The notes: a model not told the origin generated them from the letters alone. 64,000 bases of DNA from Malania oleifera (GCF_029873635.1 NC_080419.1:75628597-75692596); one strand, 5' to 3'. Positions 1 through 11,510 are shown, numbered from the stretch's first letter. A program made the numbers and translations.

Positions 1-1089
1 ATATGCAAAATTTTGTCTATTTTTGCTTGCATTTTGTGTAACTGACGTAAAAAATGGTTTTTCCAGTACAAAGGACTGAGAGGCAGTAGCTAATTGTGGG
101 AATCTATTCAACAGGGGAAAAAAAAAAAAAAAAGATGATGATGAAGGAAAAGCCTCTGAGCTAGAAGACCTCCACTTCAAGACGTTGTCAAGGAGCCTCG
201 TTGGAATGTGAATTTACAAATGATGAAGAGTCGTAGGAAAAATATGCAGAAATGACTTATCAAGCTTTTTCCTACATTTGTTTGATGAAATCGATGAACG
301 AAGTCTCTTGTCTTTGTTATCTAAGTTATGGTTGGTGTCTTAAAGGTATAATGATTATATTCTAATCAGATGAGGGAAGACCATCTTTGGCAGACCAGTA
401 TTCACATAAAAAAAAAAAAAATGAACCAAACAATGATTTACCATTTGTTAACCAAGTTGAACTTGAATGTTAAACCAATCTTTTATTAAAAGTCAGTTCA
501 TCAGAAATTCAACCTGAGTTTGGGTCTCCTAGTGTTTGACAAATCATTTGAGGCAATGGTCACTAACAAAATGATGGCAGACCATTTTTCTGTCAATACA
601 TTGTGAAAACTGCACTACAAACTGGGACAGAAATTTTTATTATGGGAAGAGATTTTTGAGCTTTAGTTTCCTTATTCTTGTTGAAACCTGAATCCTTAGC
701 TTACATTTCGTCCTATGTCTTAAAGTCCACTCTGAGATTGGAATATTGATCATACTACCTAATGAGACACTAGTTATAATTCAAGACAGGGAGTTTGAAA
801 TAAGCTTGAAATAAGTAAGAAAGAATCTCTAAGTGGTGATACAGTGGAGAAGTTATGGTTATGAGACTAAAAAAAATAATAAGTAAAAAAAGGGGGGGTT
901 TGCCCATTGATATGATTCTCTAAGTTAGCAAAGTTACATTAGTGTCGAAGTACTTGTAAAATTTATCTCCTATTTAACAAGCACAAAATATCAAGCAAAG
1001 ACAAGCAAGTTTGTGCATTCCATCCATATTCCTATTGATATTGAATTATTTGATTGCATGCTTATTTATTTAAATTTCAAAGAGATTTT
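1..1089. other. uncharacterised AT-rich sequence, probably internal to a Gypsy element
   Basis: No reading frame of note and no recognisable motif is present. The stretch holds A-tracts near 119-133 and 409-420. The solo LTR that follows is flanked by a perfect 5-base duplication, so this stretch and the sequence from 3,256 were once contiguous. Because 3,256-4,937 leads into a Gypsy polypurine tract and LTR, I infer this is also part of that element's long 3' untranslated region. That assignment rests on continuity only. Confidence 0.3.
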
Positions 1090-3255
1090 TTTTGACTCTA
1101 TGAGTCCAATCCGGTTTTTGATAATGACAAATCACTTGATATTTGATCTGTGCATTGAGTTTGTGAACAGGACTTACACTGAGCATGCATAGAAAGATAA
1201 CGGGTCATGGACGCCATAAAGTAAAGCTGATACATATTAGAAAGTACCATGGAACTAAAAGAGTATGAGAATCAAGATGCAAGCATCAAAGTTCAAGAAT
1301 GTCTTGGGAATGGGTATTTAGAACTCATGTACCTACATTTTCATATGATTTATCTTGAGGCTCAATACAACTTAGAATGATTGTAGGATTCATGCATTTC
1401 ATGTACATTATAAGAGTACTTACATGAGCTTAGAAATGTGTTTAAAATCATGGAAAACTTGTTGTATAAAAGATCCAAGCAAAGAATTAAAGTAGAATTT
1501 TAAACTGGAAAAGAATATGTGTGAAAGAGGGGACTTCGGTAGCCTGAAGTTATCTTCAGGCGCCTGAAGAAATTCTTCGGTAGTCTGAAGATTAAGTTCG
1601 GTAGCCTGAAGAATTAAATGGAAAAGATAGAACCTGGCAGAGGAACCTCGGTCACCTGACATTGGAACCTCAGGTGCCTGAAGTTGACACTTCAAGAGCT
1701 TGAAGTTGACACTTCGGGAGCCTGAAGTCGAGTTCGGTTGCCTAAACTCACGGGAAAGCCTAAAAATCAGTTCTTTATAATAAAAAAAAACGCGATGTAT
1801 CTTATTGGTCCAACGGATGAGATCAATCCTAAGGGTAATATACTATATATTATGAATATCTAAACCCTAGAACAAGTGTGAGACACACAAGAAAGAGAAG
1901 AACACACCTTGTTGCAAGTTTGTTGATTATCTACTCTTAGTGCTATTCGTTTGCCTATACATCGATCTCATATCTTCAAGCTTGGGCAAATCAATTCAGA
2001 TTTTCAAAGGGAACTTGTTTACTCTACTGTACTTCAATCTAGTATTGAGGTTTGATTTTTCAAGTTATTAGTCTTGTGATTTTTACATATCATCTCATTG
2101 TTTGTTCTTGACTAGTATTGAAAAGTATTGATTTTGAGTGTGCCTTTCGTACAAAAATTATTTTTTTAAGAGATCATTACTTGAGAAAGTTTATCTAACT
2201 TGGTAGATTAATTTTTGGTTCAAGAGCATATAAATATACATATATTTTCTCAAAGGGCTTCTTATTGAAAAACCTAAATTTGATTAAAAGAGTGATCTTG
2301 AAAGTATCTTTATATATACCAAGCTATTTTAAACAAGATCATTATTTTTTTATGGTGTGTGATTCATTGAAAGGTTTGATTCAAGTGTGTGGTTTCTAAA
2401 AGGATCTATCTTAAGATACATTAGAACTTGATTTAATATCCTTGACACTTATAACTATAATTTTAATTGAGGGATATGTTCCTGCAAATTAATATACTCA
2501 GTTTTGTGGTTGAGTACTTGAAATAGAACTTTGTGATTTTGATTGAGTGTATATTCAAGACAAAGTTTTTGCCAACAAGTTCACTTCAATTATATAAGTG
2601 TGCATTTTTGCAAAGTGAACCAAGAACCCTATATTATTCCAAAATGTTTTGAATTTATCTTTACTTGAAAGTTTGGGTTAAAAAGGGATTTGTGTGTTAA
2701 GGCATATCATACATAAAATGATTATATCGTTTTCATTCATTCACGAGCTTCTAGTTATATCATATGTCAATGTTTTAGGAATTTGAATTGTATTCACCAG
2801 CTTTTGTTAGAAGCATTGTTTTTTAGTGTATTTTCCAGATTCTATTGTATACACGGTTCGGTGTGTGAACCGGTGTGAGAGGAGAGAGCTGTATCTCTTG
2901 TAAGCAGCAGAGTAGGAGGAAGTTATGCCTCTTGTAAGCAGCGGATTGTAAGGGAAGCTCCGTCCCACTTTAAGGAGTAGAGTTAGTGAATCCTTGAGTG
3001 GTTGCTCAAGGCGAGGACGTAGGCCAAGTAGGCTAAACCTCGTAAAATCGTGGTTGCATTTTCTCTTCCCTTATCTTTTTTATTTTCTGCATCGTATTTT
3101 AATTTCTAGCTTGCTTGTGTATGTTGAATAATTTCACACCAACTTGATAAGTGACTAGTTAAAGTTAGATATAGGGATTGATTGGTAAATAGGTTTCAAA
3201 GAATTTTTTAAAATACCCAATTCACCCCCCTCTTGGGATTACACCTTAATCAACA
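1090..3255 (+). mobile_element. solo LTR, SIRE-like Copia family A
   Basis: The start resembles the family consensus TGTTGACTCTATGAGTCC (here TTTTGACTC), and the end is the typical CCCCTCTTGGGATTACACC followed by ATCAACA. A perfect 5-base target duplication, ATTTT, lies at 1,085-1,089 and 3,256-3,260. No primer-binding site follows the right end and no polypurine tract precedes the left end. It is therefore a solo LTR left by LTR-LTR recombination. A TATA-like CTATATATTATG lies near 1,843, upstream of the CTAAACCCTAG segment found in related LTRs. The short rightward reading frames across it have no coding character. Confidence 0.88.
1534..1752. repeat. array of family-specific short near-palindromes in the LTR
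   Basis: About nine copies of a 16-base unit of the form CTTCGGTAGCCTGAAG occur here, separated by 4 to 40 bases. One copy, CTTCAGGCGCCTGAAG at 1,554-1,569, is a perfect palindrome. Others read CTTCAAGAGCTTGAAG (about 1,690) and CTTCGGGAGCCTGAAG (about 1,712). The array lies about 450-660 bases into the LTR and upstream of the TATA-like site, so in the U3 region. Function is unknown; repeated U3 boxes are known transcription-factor sites in other plant Copia elements such as Tnt1. Confidence 0.75.
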
Positions 3256-4104
3256 ATTTTAAAATATTAAGGATGCAATCCAAAGAATGTCCTTGTGGAG
3301 AAAATGTAAGATGGACAGGATCAACTACAAATGCATCTACTAAAGCAGGTGTCATGCCGAGTTTTAGAGGAACACATTCAAGGGCATCTATGTCAAATGG
3401 GAATTTGAAAATATGGCCAAGATCAGAATTTGGTTTGTTATGGGCTCGTTGGTCAAGTGGCGCGTCATCATGTATTATATAAAAAAAAAACCTTCTTACT
3501 CTTCCAAGCTTGAAAAGAGGATGGATAGTTGAAGAGTTTTGGAATCACCAGTAGGCTTCTTGTAGAGAAGGTCCCTATTGGGAATGTACGATGTGGGTAG
3601 AATCAGTCACAAAATAATCTAACTGGGAAAAATGTCATGATAAGTTTCATGTGAGCTGATTCAGAGATTTGCTTATTCAAGAGGAATTTAACAACATGGT
3701 AGTAAGCAGTTACAAATACATTTAACTTGGACAAATTTCAAGTTGAGTTTCAGTGGAACCCATTCAAACACCTTCTTATCAAATTGAAATAGGAAAACAA
3801 GGCCAAGATCAGTTATAAATCCATTCAATTGGGGCAGATTTTGTGATTGAACTTCATTTGAGTCAAGTTGACCACCTCCATTAAGAAAATTGGGCCAAGA
3901 TCAGTTATAAATCCATTCAGCTAGGGCATGTTTTGAGTTGAGTTTCAGGGGAGCCAATTCAGAGACAGCATAGCTAAGATCAGAGATTGAGTTGTTGATT
4001 ATAGGCGCATTGGAAAAATGAAGTTCATGCATCATCATGCATTTCATGTATTGTCCCAAAAAAAAAATGCAAAAAAAAAAAAAATGCATACATGTCATAT
4101 CATG

Positions 4105-4366
4105 CAACATATGCATACATATAGCAACAAATCCCTATATTCTAGCATCACAAGTTAGCAACATGCGTATAAATAACAGCATATCACTGCATTCTAGCAT
4201 CACAAGTTAGCAAGATGCATACATGTAGCAACATATCATTTCATTCTGGCATCATGAGTTAGCAACATGCATACATATAGCAACATATCATTGCATCCTA
4301 GTATCATAAGTTTGCAATATGCATACATATAGTGACATATCAGTGCATTCAGGCGTCACAAGCAAC
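4105..4366. repeat. tandem repeat, about 52-bp unit, five diverged copies
   Basis: The phrase TCTAGCATCACAAGTTAGCA, or variants of it, recurs at about 4,141, 4,193, 4,245, 4,297 and 4,348. Each is followed by ATGCATACATATAGCAACATATC-like sequence. The array sits inside the putative Gypsy 3' untranslated region. Confidence 0.8.
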
Positions 4367-4436
4367 AATAGAGCACCCTTCACAGTTGTCTTGTTGAATA
4401 AGCTTTTGAATGATCATTTGACATCCTTGACTGAAA

Positions 4437-4545
4437 CTGGAGGCAACTGACCCCAGGCACAAAGAGTTACCTGGAAACTGGGGTAGTTGACCCCAAACAC
4501 TGGGACATTCTTTGAAATTGTGGCAGTTGACCCCAGGAATCAATT
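4437..4545. repeat. short tandem repeat, about 40-bp unit
   Basis: Three imperfect copies carry the core TTGACCCCAG or ACTGACCCCAGGCAC, at about 4,448, 4,487 and 4,528. This is a second array within the Gypsy 3' region, unrelated in sequence to the 52-bp array. Confidence 0.6.
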
Positions 4546-4923
4546 GAGGTATTGGTTGTTGAGTCTCAAAGTGGGTAATCTAAATACAGCCAAAGAACCT
4601 CGGGATTTCGTTCTTGTTTGATAATTCCCAGTGGAGTAACTCTGAGTCCTACACCCAAGGACATTTTCCAGAAGAATCTCGAGGTCTTGCACTCGATTGA
4701 TCACCCTCAGTAGGGTAACCATTTTCCACCTTATTGACCCTTCGCGATCGCACTCCTATTGACCCTTCGTTGTCCCACTCATATTGATCATTCGTTGGTC
4801 ATTTTTGAGAAGTCACACTTTGGTCTCTTTTGTTACATTTGGCCCGGTCCAAAATCGGCGTCTTTTATTTTTGCAAGTTTGTTGCTACAAATAACGTAGG
4901 AGACTTTGAAGCAACCAAACCTA

Positions 4924-4937
4924 CAAAAAGAGGCAGC
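4924..4937 (+). other. polypurine tract of the left Gypsy element
   Basis: The sequence ACAAAAAGAGGCAGC abuts the LTR start TGTCGACACCCC. A purine-rich tract directly before an LTR primes plus-strand DNA synthesis. Its presence shows that 4,938-7,660 is a 3' LTR and that the element's body lies to the left. Confidence 0.65.
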
Positions 4938-4987
4938 TGTCGACACCCCATTTTGCTCGGGCCAAATATAATGAAGGCGCTGTTTTA

Positions 4988-4988
4988 C

Positions 4989-5039
<51 letters not shown>

Positions 5040-5288
5040 TTTGAGTAGTATTATTATTATTAGGATATTTTTACTATTATTATTAGCTTTAGTCTTATTA
5101 CTACTATTTTTATTAGTATTATTACTATTATCATTATCATTAGTTTATTATTAGTTTATTATTATTAATATTATTCTTATTACTATTATTGTTTCAGGAT
5201 ATTATTATTATTAGGTTATTTTTATTATTATCATCATCATCATCATCATTATTATTATTATTATTATTATTTTTAAATATTATTATTA

Positions 5289-5345
<57 letters not shown>

Positions 5346-5456
5346 TTTACTGTTAGTATTGTTATTATTTTTATTATTTCTATTATCATTATTTTTAAAT
5401 ATTATCATTATAACTTTACTATTAATATTATTATTATTATTATTACTAGGGTTTTT
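4988..5456. repeat. ATT/TTA trinucleotide tracts in U3 of the Gypsy LTR
   Basis: Pure (TTA)n runs lie at 4,988-5,037 and 5,290-5,344, with degenerate ATT, ATC and TAC triplets between and after them. The poly-tyrosine frames read across them are products of the repeat. Confidence 0.95.
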
Positions 5457-5463
5457 GGGAGAC

Positions 5464-5471
5464 TATATAAA
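5464..5471 (+). promoter_or_regulatory. TATA box of the Gypsy LTR promoter
   Basis: TATATAAA is followed about 25-35 bases later by the switch from AT-rich to GC-rich sequence (GGCATTGACGCGCACACATCGC). This is the arrangement expected for a U3/R boundary. The position inside the LTR fits a promoter driving rightward transcription. Confidence 0.6.
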
Positions 5472-6060
5472 GGCATTGACGCGCACACATCGCCTGGAGG
5501 GGCGGAGACAGAAAAGAAAACAAAAAACTTAGCTTTCTTCACATATCCCTCACCAACCATCCACAGATCCGGCAGAGCCCATCTTCAGCCACACTGGGCT
5601 TTCCCGCACGCATCAGCCTCATCCCTCCGATCACCATCCACAGCTCCCCATCCTCCATTCGCAGCTCCTCTCACCTCCCAGCCTCTCTTTCGTTGTTGCA
5701 GCAGAGGTGGACTCCACCACAGCCACAGCACACAACCCCTTCTCCACCGTCACCGTCGTCGCCCTTCGACATCATCTCACGGCCATGCCAAGCACCCTAA
5801 CTGCACGACCATCACCTCAATGCAACACGCGGCGGGCCTCCCAACTCCGGTCATCAACTCCGGCAACGATCCACAGCTCCGGCCACCCTCATTGAGCAAG
5901 CCAAGCCACCGCCTGCTGCTCCTCTCGGCTCTTCGCAGAAGACCCCTGCTCCTCCACGCACGGGCAGTAGCAGCAGCAGCCCAGGCAGCAACCACGGACG
6001 GCTACCCCACTGCCTGACCACGCATAGCACCAGGCCGCATATTGCCTCTTATCCTCTTTT
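5472..6060 (+). other. GC-rich transcribed leader in the Gypsy LTR
   Basis: This block is far richer in G and C than its surroundings and is full of CCACAGC, CTCCTC and CAGCAGC words. Short overlapping frames exist on both strands (for example 5,707-5,895 and 5,889-6,131). None resembles a known protein, and all are rich in Ala, Ser, Pro, His and Arg, as random GC-rich DNA would give. I read it as the R/U5 leader, not a gene. Confidence 0.5.
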
Positions 6061-7012
6061 CCTTCTCCCAAAGGTGAGATTTTGGGGGTATTGTTTTTTA
6101 TTGCATGTGTATATTTATTCATTATAATCATTATTTATTATTGTATATATGTATATTACATTATTTAAGCCTTTTATGTTTTATACTTATGTTCGTTGTT
6201 GTATTATTTAAGGTTATTCTATCATTCATTATTACTGTTGACTATTTAGGGTTGCAATTATTTCATGTCCATGTTTAGGTATTTATTAGGATCTTGTTTA
6301 TTTCATATTAATATTGTTCATATATTTATAGGATTTTGTTTATTTTATATTGTTATAGTTTTGATTATTTCATATTACTTATTAATTTTAGGATGGTCGA
6401 TTGGGTTATGTTATTGTTTTACATTATCTTAGGGTTTTTATTTATTTTCATGCTATTATAATATATATTTCTTATTTAGGGTTTTGGATTATATATTGCT
6501 TATTCTAAGTTTTTGATCATCGCATGTTTTATTAGAGTTCTTATTTTTTGCATGGCATATTTAGAATTTTTACCGTTGCATACTTAGGTTTTGATTATCA
6601 TATGCTATATTTAGGGTTTGGCTTAATGCATATTAATTTTTAGGGTTTTCATATTATTGCATATTGGTTTTTAGGGTTTCCATATAATGTAGGGTAATTT
6701 TTAGGATTTCCATGTCATTGAATGTTGTTTGGTAGAATTCGATTTACTTCCATTTTCGTTTTTAGGGTTTCCATCTGATGGCATATCCATTTGTTATTAT
6801 ATGTGAATATTTCATAGTAGATTCATAATTTGAATAGTTTGCATAATTTCATTCTTTTTCTTTCCATGTGTATATTATATGATTCACATAGGACTTAATT
6901 ATTTCCATAATTGGTATGATTGTATTTATAGGGCATTGGATGTGTGTATCGTTATGATGATGATTATTAGTACTTTTTATTATTACTTTTATAATGTGTG
7001 TTAGGTGTTATT

Positions 7013-7014
<2 letters not shown>

Positions 7015-7090
<76 letters not shown>

Positions 7091-7114
7091 CATTATGGCA
7101 GGAAGCAATATTAT

Positions 7115-7158
<44 letters not shown>

Positions 7159-7303
7159 TTTTAATATTTTTGTTATTTGGCCTTATATGCACCATGGTAT
7201 TTATTTTTATAAAAATATTTTCTTAATTTTATCCCTATGATTTTAGTAAGAGGGTATGAGCTTTCGGGCTTCACGTACCCCGATTTTGAGGGAATATATA
7301 TTT

Positions 7304-7335
<32 letters not shown>

Positions 7336-7341
7336 ATATAT
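7015..7341. repeat. AAT/ATT and TA microsatellites
   Basis: (AAT)n switches to (ATT)n at about 7,015-7,091, forming an inverted trinucleotide pair. (ATT)n follows at 7,120-7,156. (TA)n is at about 7,303-7,341. The frames rich in Asn, Ile, Tyr or Leu over this region are repeat products. Confidence 0.95.
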
Positions 7342-7660
7342 TGTGTGTATTTCCAAAATTTGCTAAAAGGGTGTAATTTTAAAGACTTTTTAAATTTACT
7401 TAGGAATAATTTCATAATTAATTAAGTATCGTTCGTAAGAATAGGCGCGTAGGGGGTGCTCGTACCTTCCCCTCGCGTAACCGAACTCTCGATCTCAGCT
7501 TTGGTAATGCTGACAGATTCTACCCTTAATTGGGTGGCAATCAAGTGTTCTAACTACACTAAAAGGTTAGTGGTGACTCCATTCCTATTTTTTCTTGAAA
7601 ATATAAAATAATGTTTAATTTGCCGACCCTAGGGCACCCGTGCTCCGGGACGTCGCGACA

Positions 7661-8250
7661 ATGTCATTTATGTATATTTGCACTAGGAGCATATTATCTT
7701 TTTTAGATTTTTTAAATAGTGTTGTGTCAATCTTCCCTCTGGTAAACCCATTATCTAGTAGAAAACCATTTATCGTTTCATACCAAACTCTAGGAGTTTG
7801 CTTCAATCTATACAAAGCTTTCGTCAGTTTATAAACATGATTTGCAAAATTGTGGTTTTCGATTCTTAGATGTTGTTCAACATATACTTCCACATTCATA
7901 TAGCCATTTAGAAATGCGTTTTTAACATCCATTTGATATAATTTAAAGTTCTTTAAATTAGCATATGCTAATAACATCTGAATGACTTCCATCCTAGTTA
8001 TAGGAGCATATTTCTCTTTAAAATTTATACCTTCCTCTTGGTTATACCCTTGAGCTACTAGTTTTTCTTTGTTTCTTATTACTATACCATTTTAAACTTT
8101 CTTATTCCTATAGACCCATTTAGTTCCACTAACAATATAATCATCCGGTACAGGAACCAAGGTACAAACTTTATATCTCTCAAATTGGTGTAACTCTTCC
8201 TGCATAGACATTACCCAAGATTCATCCTCAATTGCCTCACTCACATTCTT
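7661..8250 (-). pseudogene. Copia reverse transcriptase fragment (D-type element)
   Basis: On the minus strand the fragment encodes the start of a Copia reverse transcriptase. DVKNAFLNG is the first catalytic block and GLKQ-type sequence (here YRLKQTPRVWY) the next. The fragment then stops in the active-site strand, because the Gypsy LTR ends there. The active site reads YINDI instead of YVDDI, so the first catalytic aspartate is asparagine. Stops interrupt the upstream part (about 8,050-8,100). The enzyme would copy element RNA into DNA inside the particle. It is read as part of the same element as the integrase and protease fragments just to the right. Confidence 0.85.
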
Positions 8251-9119
8251 AGGCTCCTTCTATGATAAGAAAGCAAAGTGGCTAACCATATTTCTAAGTG
8301 ATAATCAGATAGCTGCTCCGCGTGATGGTTCACTTATACTTTGATCAATGGGATGATTCCTTACAAACTTCCATTCCCTAGGTAATTCATGTACCTCCCT
8401 TTCTACTTGATTATCTTCATTAAAAGATGTTTCTTTAATTTCAACGCTCTTATTTGAATTATTTTCAATAGACTTATCTCAAGATCATCGCCGTCAGACT
8501 TTTTAGAGAATGGATTGGACTCATCAAACACTACATGGATGGATTCTATAACGGTCAACATTCTTTTGTTATACACCCTGTAGGCTATACTATTTAAGGC
8601 ATAGCCTAGAAAGATACCCTCATCAAATTTTGCGTCAAATTTACTTAGGTGTTCATTATCTCTAAGAACAAAACATTTACAATCAAATACATGAAAATAG
8701 GAAATTTTAGGTTTATGGCCATTCCATAATTCAAAATGAGTTTTATTTAGAGTTGGCCTAATCAAAACTTTAGAGTTGGCCTAATCAAAACTATGTTCAA
8801 TACATAGCAAGTAGTGCTCACAACTTCAACCTAAATGTATTTAGGTAACTTATGTTCATTCAACGTTGTTCTACTCATTTTTTGGAGAGATCTATTTTTT
8901 CTCTCAACTACCCCATTTTGTTGTAGTGTCTTTGGTGCAGAAAAATTGTGGGATATGCCATGAGTGTCACAGTATTTTTCATATCCTGATTTTTAAATTC
9001 ACTACCTCTATCACTCCGGATATTTGTGATTGCATAACCTTTTTCATTTTAAATTTTCTTACAAAGTTTGAACAAATTTTCATATGCTTCATCTTTGTGT
9101 GCTAAGAATAATGCCCATG
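8251..9119 (-). pseudogene. Copia integrase, catalytic core and C-terminal part
   Basis: The longest intact piece (8,403-8,765) encodes the integrase C-terminal region with ELWNGHKP, YFHVFDCKCFVLRD, GIFLGYA and [12 protein letters not shown], all hallmarks of SIRE-type Copia. Upstream, in broken frames, are the second and third catalytic residues: RSDRGSEF near 9,010 and NGVVERKNRSL near 8,890. A 24-base direct duplication (TTTAGAGTTGGCCTAATCAA, at about 8,750 and 8,772) disrupts the frame. Integrase inserts the DNA copy into the chromosome. This copy is dead. Confidence 0.82.
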
Positions 9120-9703
9120 TTAATCTAGAATAATCATCAACAATGACAAAAAAAAATATGATTTACTTCCTAAACTCTGAACTTGATTTGGACCAAATAA
9201 ATCTAAGTGAAGCATGTGAAGTGGTCTAGTGGTAAAGATAACTTTCTTCTTCTTAAAGCTAGATCTATTTTGTTTTCCTAGTTGACATGCATCACATATT
9301 TTATCTTTCACGAATTGTGTCTTAGGCAAACCCTTAACTAACTCTCCCTTGACTAGTTTAGACAGTAAATCCATGTTAGCATGTCCTAATCTCCTATGCC
9401 AAAGCCAACTAGCCTCATTTATAGTAGTAAAGCATGTCAAATGTTGAGAGGCTATGTTATCAAGACTAGTTGTATAAATGTTTTCATTACGTTCAGCTGT
9501 GAATAGGATTTTATTCTCAGATGTATTTTCGACCAAGAATTTGTCATGTTCAAAAGGCACCCTATATCCTTTATCACATAATTGGCTTATACTCAAAAAA
9601 TTATGTTTCAATCCATCAACAAGTAAAACATTATCTATAATAAGAGAAGGATCCTTATGAACCTTACCTACTCCTATGATCTTGCCTATTGCATAATCAC
9701 CGA
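9120..9703 (-). pseudogene. Copia GAG-pre-integrase, integrase N-terminus and protease tail
   Basis: The open stretch 9,120-9,611 encodes [14 protein letters not shown] (end of the protease-linker), then WLWHRRLGHANMDLLSKLVK and KICDACQLGKQ. These give the H-H-C-C zinc site of the integrase N-terminus. HLDLFGPN follows, with the first catalytic aspartate. Upstream of 9,611 the same frame reads KIIGVGKV and IDNVLLVDGLK without a stop until it is cut at 9,703 by the start of another LTR. The protease active site and all of gag are therefore missing from this fragment. Confidence 0.85.
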
Positions 9704-10480
9704 TGTTGAATTAGGTATAATCCCAAAAGGGGGGTGAATTGTATATTTTCAAATTCTTTGACTCTATTTACCTCTTAATCTCTACTTGTATATTTAGCAA
9801 ACCAAATCTCAGGGATTCATAACAAAACAAATTCAATTTACCAAAGTGTTCTTATTACCCAGATAATTGTGTGCAATGTTATTCAACCTACACATGCAAT
9901 ATGAACAATTTAAATGTAGTGCTGAAAGTAAAGAGTAAAGGGAAAAGAGAAGACAAATGCAGTTTTTATGAGATTCAGCCAACTCAGCCTGCGTCCTCGC
10001 CTTGAGCAACCACTCAAGGATTTCACTAGAATCCCTGTTCCTTAAATTGGCAAATAACTTCCCTTACAATCTGCTGCTTATAAGAGGTACAACTCCCTCC
10101 TACTCTGCTGCTTACAAGAGATACAACTCTCTCCTCAAATACCGATTCACACACCGAACCGTGTATACAATAGAATCTGTAAAAACACTCAAAAATGCTT
10201 CCGAACAAAAGCTCGTGAGTACAATTCAAATTCTTAATACATTAACATATGATATAACTTGAAGCACAAAATGTATGAAACAATATAATAGTTTATGTAT
10301 GATATGATTTAACACACAAATCCTTTTTTTTTTATCAAATCTCCCAAAAATGTTTGTATAAAACAATGCTTTGGAGATCTTAGGTTAGATCTTTGAATAT
10401 AAAGATAGCTTTGTAGATTGCAAAGATGCCAAACACACTTTGTCAAACAAACAATATTTCTCTAAATATTTCAAACTCAA

Positions 10481-10552
10481 TGTGATCTTGACAATATTGA
10501 CTTAATGTGTATATATATATATACACATTAAGTCAATATTATCAAGATCACA

Positions 10553-10592
<40 letters not shown>
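10481..10592. repeat. 72-bp near-perfect palindrome plus (TA)n
   Basis: Bases 10,481-10,552 form a hairpin. TGTGATCTTGACAATATTGA on the left is complementary to the right arm ending in ATCAAGATCACA. The centre is a short (TA)n. A (TA)n tract of about 35 bases follows at 10,558-10,592. The inverted copy looks like a fold-back duplication seeded at the TA tract. It lies within the LTR. Confidence 0.85.
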
Positions 10593-10598
<6 letters not shown>

Positions 10599-11239
10599 CT
10601 TTAAGATGATAATGCCAAAGATCAACAAACTTAATATTTGATTTTCAAAAAATATCCTTCAATATGTATATAGATAGTTATGCACTTCTAAGGATATATG
10701 TATATTCAAATAGTTTAGATGTATTCAAAAATATCAGTCTTAAACAAAGAATACACTTGAATAAAGAAACTTTAATCAATGGCCAAATACAAAACTTTTC
10801 CAAGTATTGAGTTTGTCAAAAACGATTTTTATATGAATGTGAAAACTCAATATCAAGTTTCTCTAAAGATATCAAAACAGATGGTGATATGAGATTCTCT
10901 AACAAAACTAAATGTAATAACCAAACCTCAAACCAAGTTGAAGCACAAGATGTGTAATAGAGATCCCTTTAGATTTTCTGAGGTGATTTGTCCGAAGATG
11001 ATGTGTAGAAACTAGAGTAAAGGCAAAACGTACAATAATTAGCTCAAGTATCTCAATTTTCTTTTCAACAAGATGTGTTCTTCACTTTACGTTGATCTTC
11101 TTGTGTTTAGCTTACATACTAGGGTTTACATATTCAACATATATAATGTCTTACCCTTAGAATTGATCTTAACCATTGGATCAAAAGATAGCTTGCGTGT
11201 TTGTACAATAAAAATTAAATTTTTAATCTTTCCAGTAAT

Positions 11240-11510
11240 TTCAGACGACTGAGGTCAAGGGCCCAAACGACTGAAGTCATTTTTATCCTTTGAAAAAATA
11301 GCTTGGACACAGGGTCAGACGATCGAGGTCAAGGGTCAAACAATCAAAGTGTCGAGTTCAGACGATTGAGGTCAAGGTTCAATCATCTGAGGTGCTTCTA
11401 CTAGTTTTTATTTTTCACCCATAAATCTTCGAACGACTAAGCTTATTCTTCAAAATGTTTGAGGAAATTCTTCAGTCAACCGAACTTAAAGTTTAGTCAT
11501 CTAAAGTTCC
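11240..11510. repeat. family-specific motif array in the LTR at 9,704-12,020
   Basis: Repeats of a CAGACGATCGAGGTCAAGG-like unit occur: AGACGACTGAGGTCAAGG at 11,243, AGACGATCGAGGTCAAGG near 11,318, and AGACGATTGAGGTCAAGG near 11,352. Weaker copies continue to about 11,500. They occupy the same relative position as the palindrome arrays of the other LTR families but have a distinct core. Confidence 0.7.

Larger units (their letters stand above)
3256..4937 (+). other. repeat-rich 3' untranslated region of a Tat/Ogre-like Gypsy element
   Basis: No pol coding is visible. The segment is made of diverged subrepeats. Units containing GGCCAAGATCAGTTATAAAT recur at about 3,801 and 3,893, with a weaker copy at 3,415, at a spacing of about 92-96 bases. 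GTTGAGTTTCAG is repeated at about 3,744 and 3,936. Separate tandem arrays follow (listed below), and the segment ends in a polypurine tract directly before the LTR. Long, tandem-repeat-rich 3' untranslated regions are known for the Tat/Ogre lineage. The lineage call is inferred from this and the LTR ends. Confidence 0.5.
4938..7660 (+). mobile_element. 3' LTR of a Tat/Ogre-like Gypsy element
   Basis: The 2,723-bp LTR starts TGTCGACACCCC and ends GGGACGTCGCGACA, giving complementary termini TGTCG and CGACA. It ends abruptly inside a Copia reverse-transcriptase frame, marking the insertion point. The 5 bases after it are ATGTC; the matching copy should lie outside the window to the left. Inside are ATT-rich U3 sequence, a TATA box at 5,464, a GC-rich leader, then a long T-rich stretch with many copies of TTTAGGGTTT. 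The segment near 7,450, with GGGTGCTCGTACCTTCCC and GCGTAACCGAACTC, matches my memory of the U5 region of Tat-clade LTRs. An alternative is a solo LTR, but the polypurine tract argues against that. Confidence 0.7.

Noticed and set aside
5707..6131. Several overlapping short ORFs on both strands in GC-rich sequence
   Set aside because: GC-rich DNA lacks stops by chance; the block lies downstream of an LTR TATA box and its products have no recognisable domain.
4988..7240. Open frames encoding long runs of Tyr, Ile, Asn or Leu
   Set aside because: They are translations of ATT/AAT microsatellites in an LTR, open in several frames on both strands, with no other protein features.
4938..7660. Gypsy LTR as a solo LTR with target duplication
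   Set aside because: Flanking bases differ (GCAGC and ATGTC), and the left flank looks like a polypurine tract, so a 3' LTR fits better.
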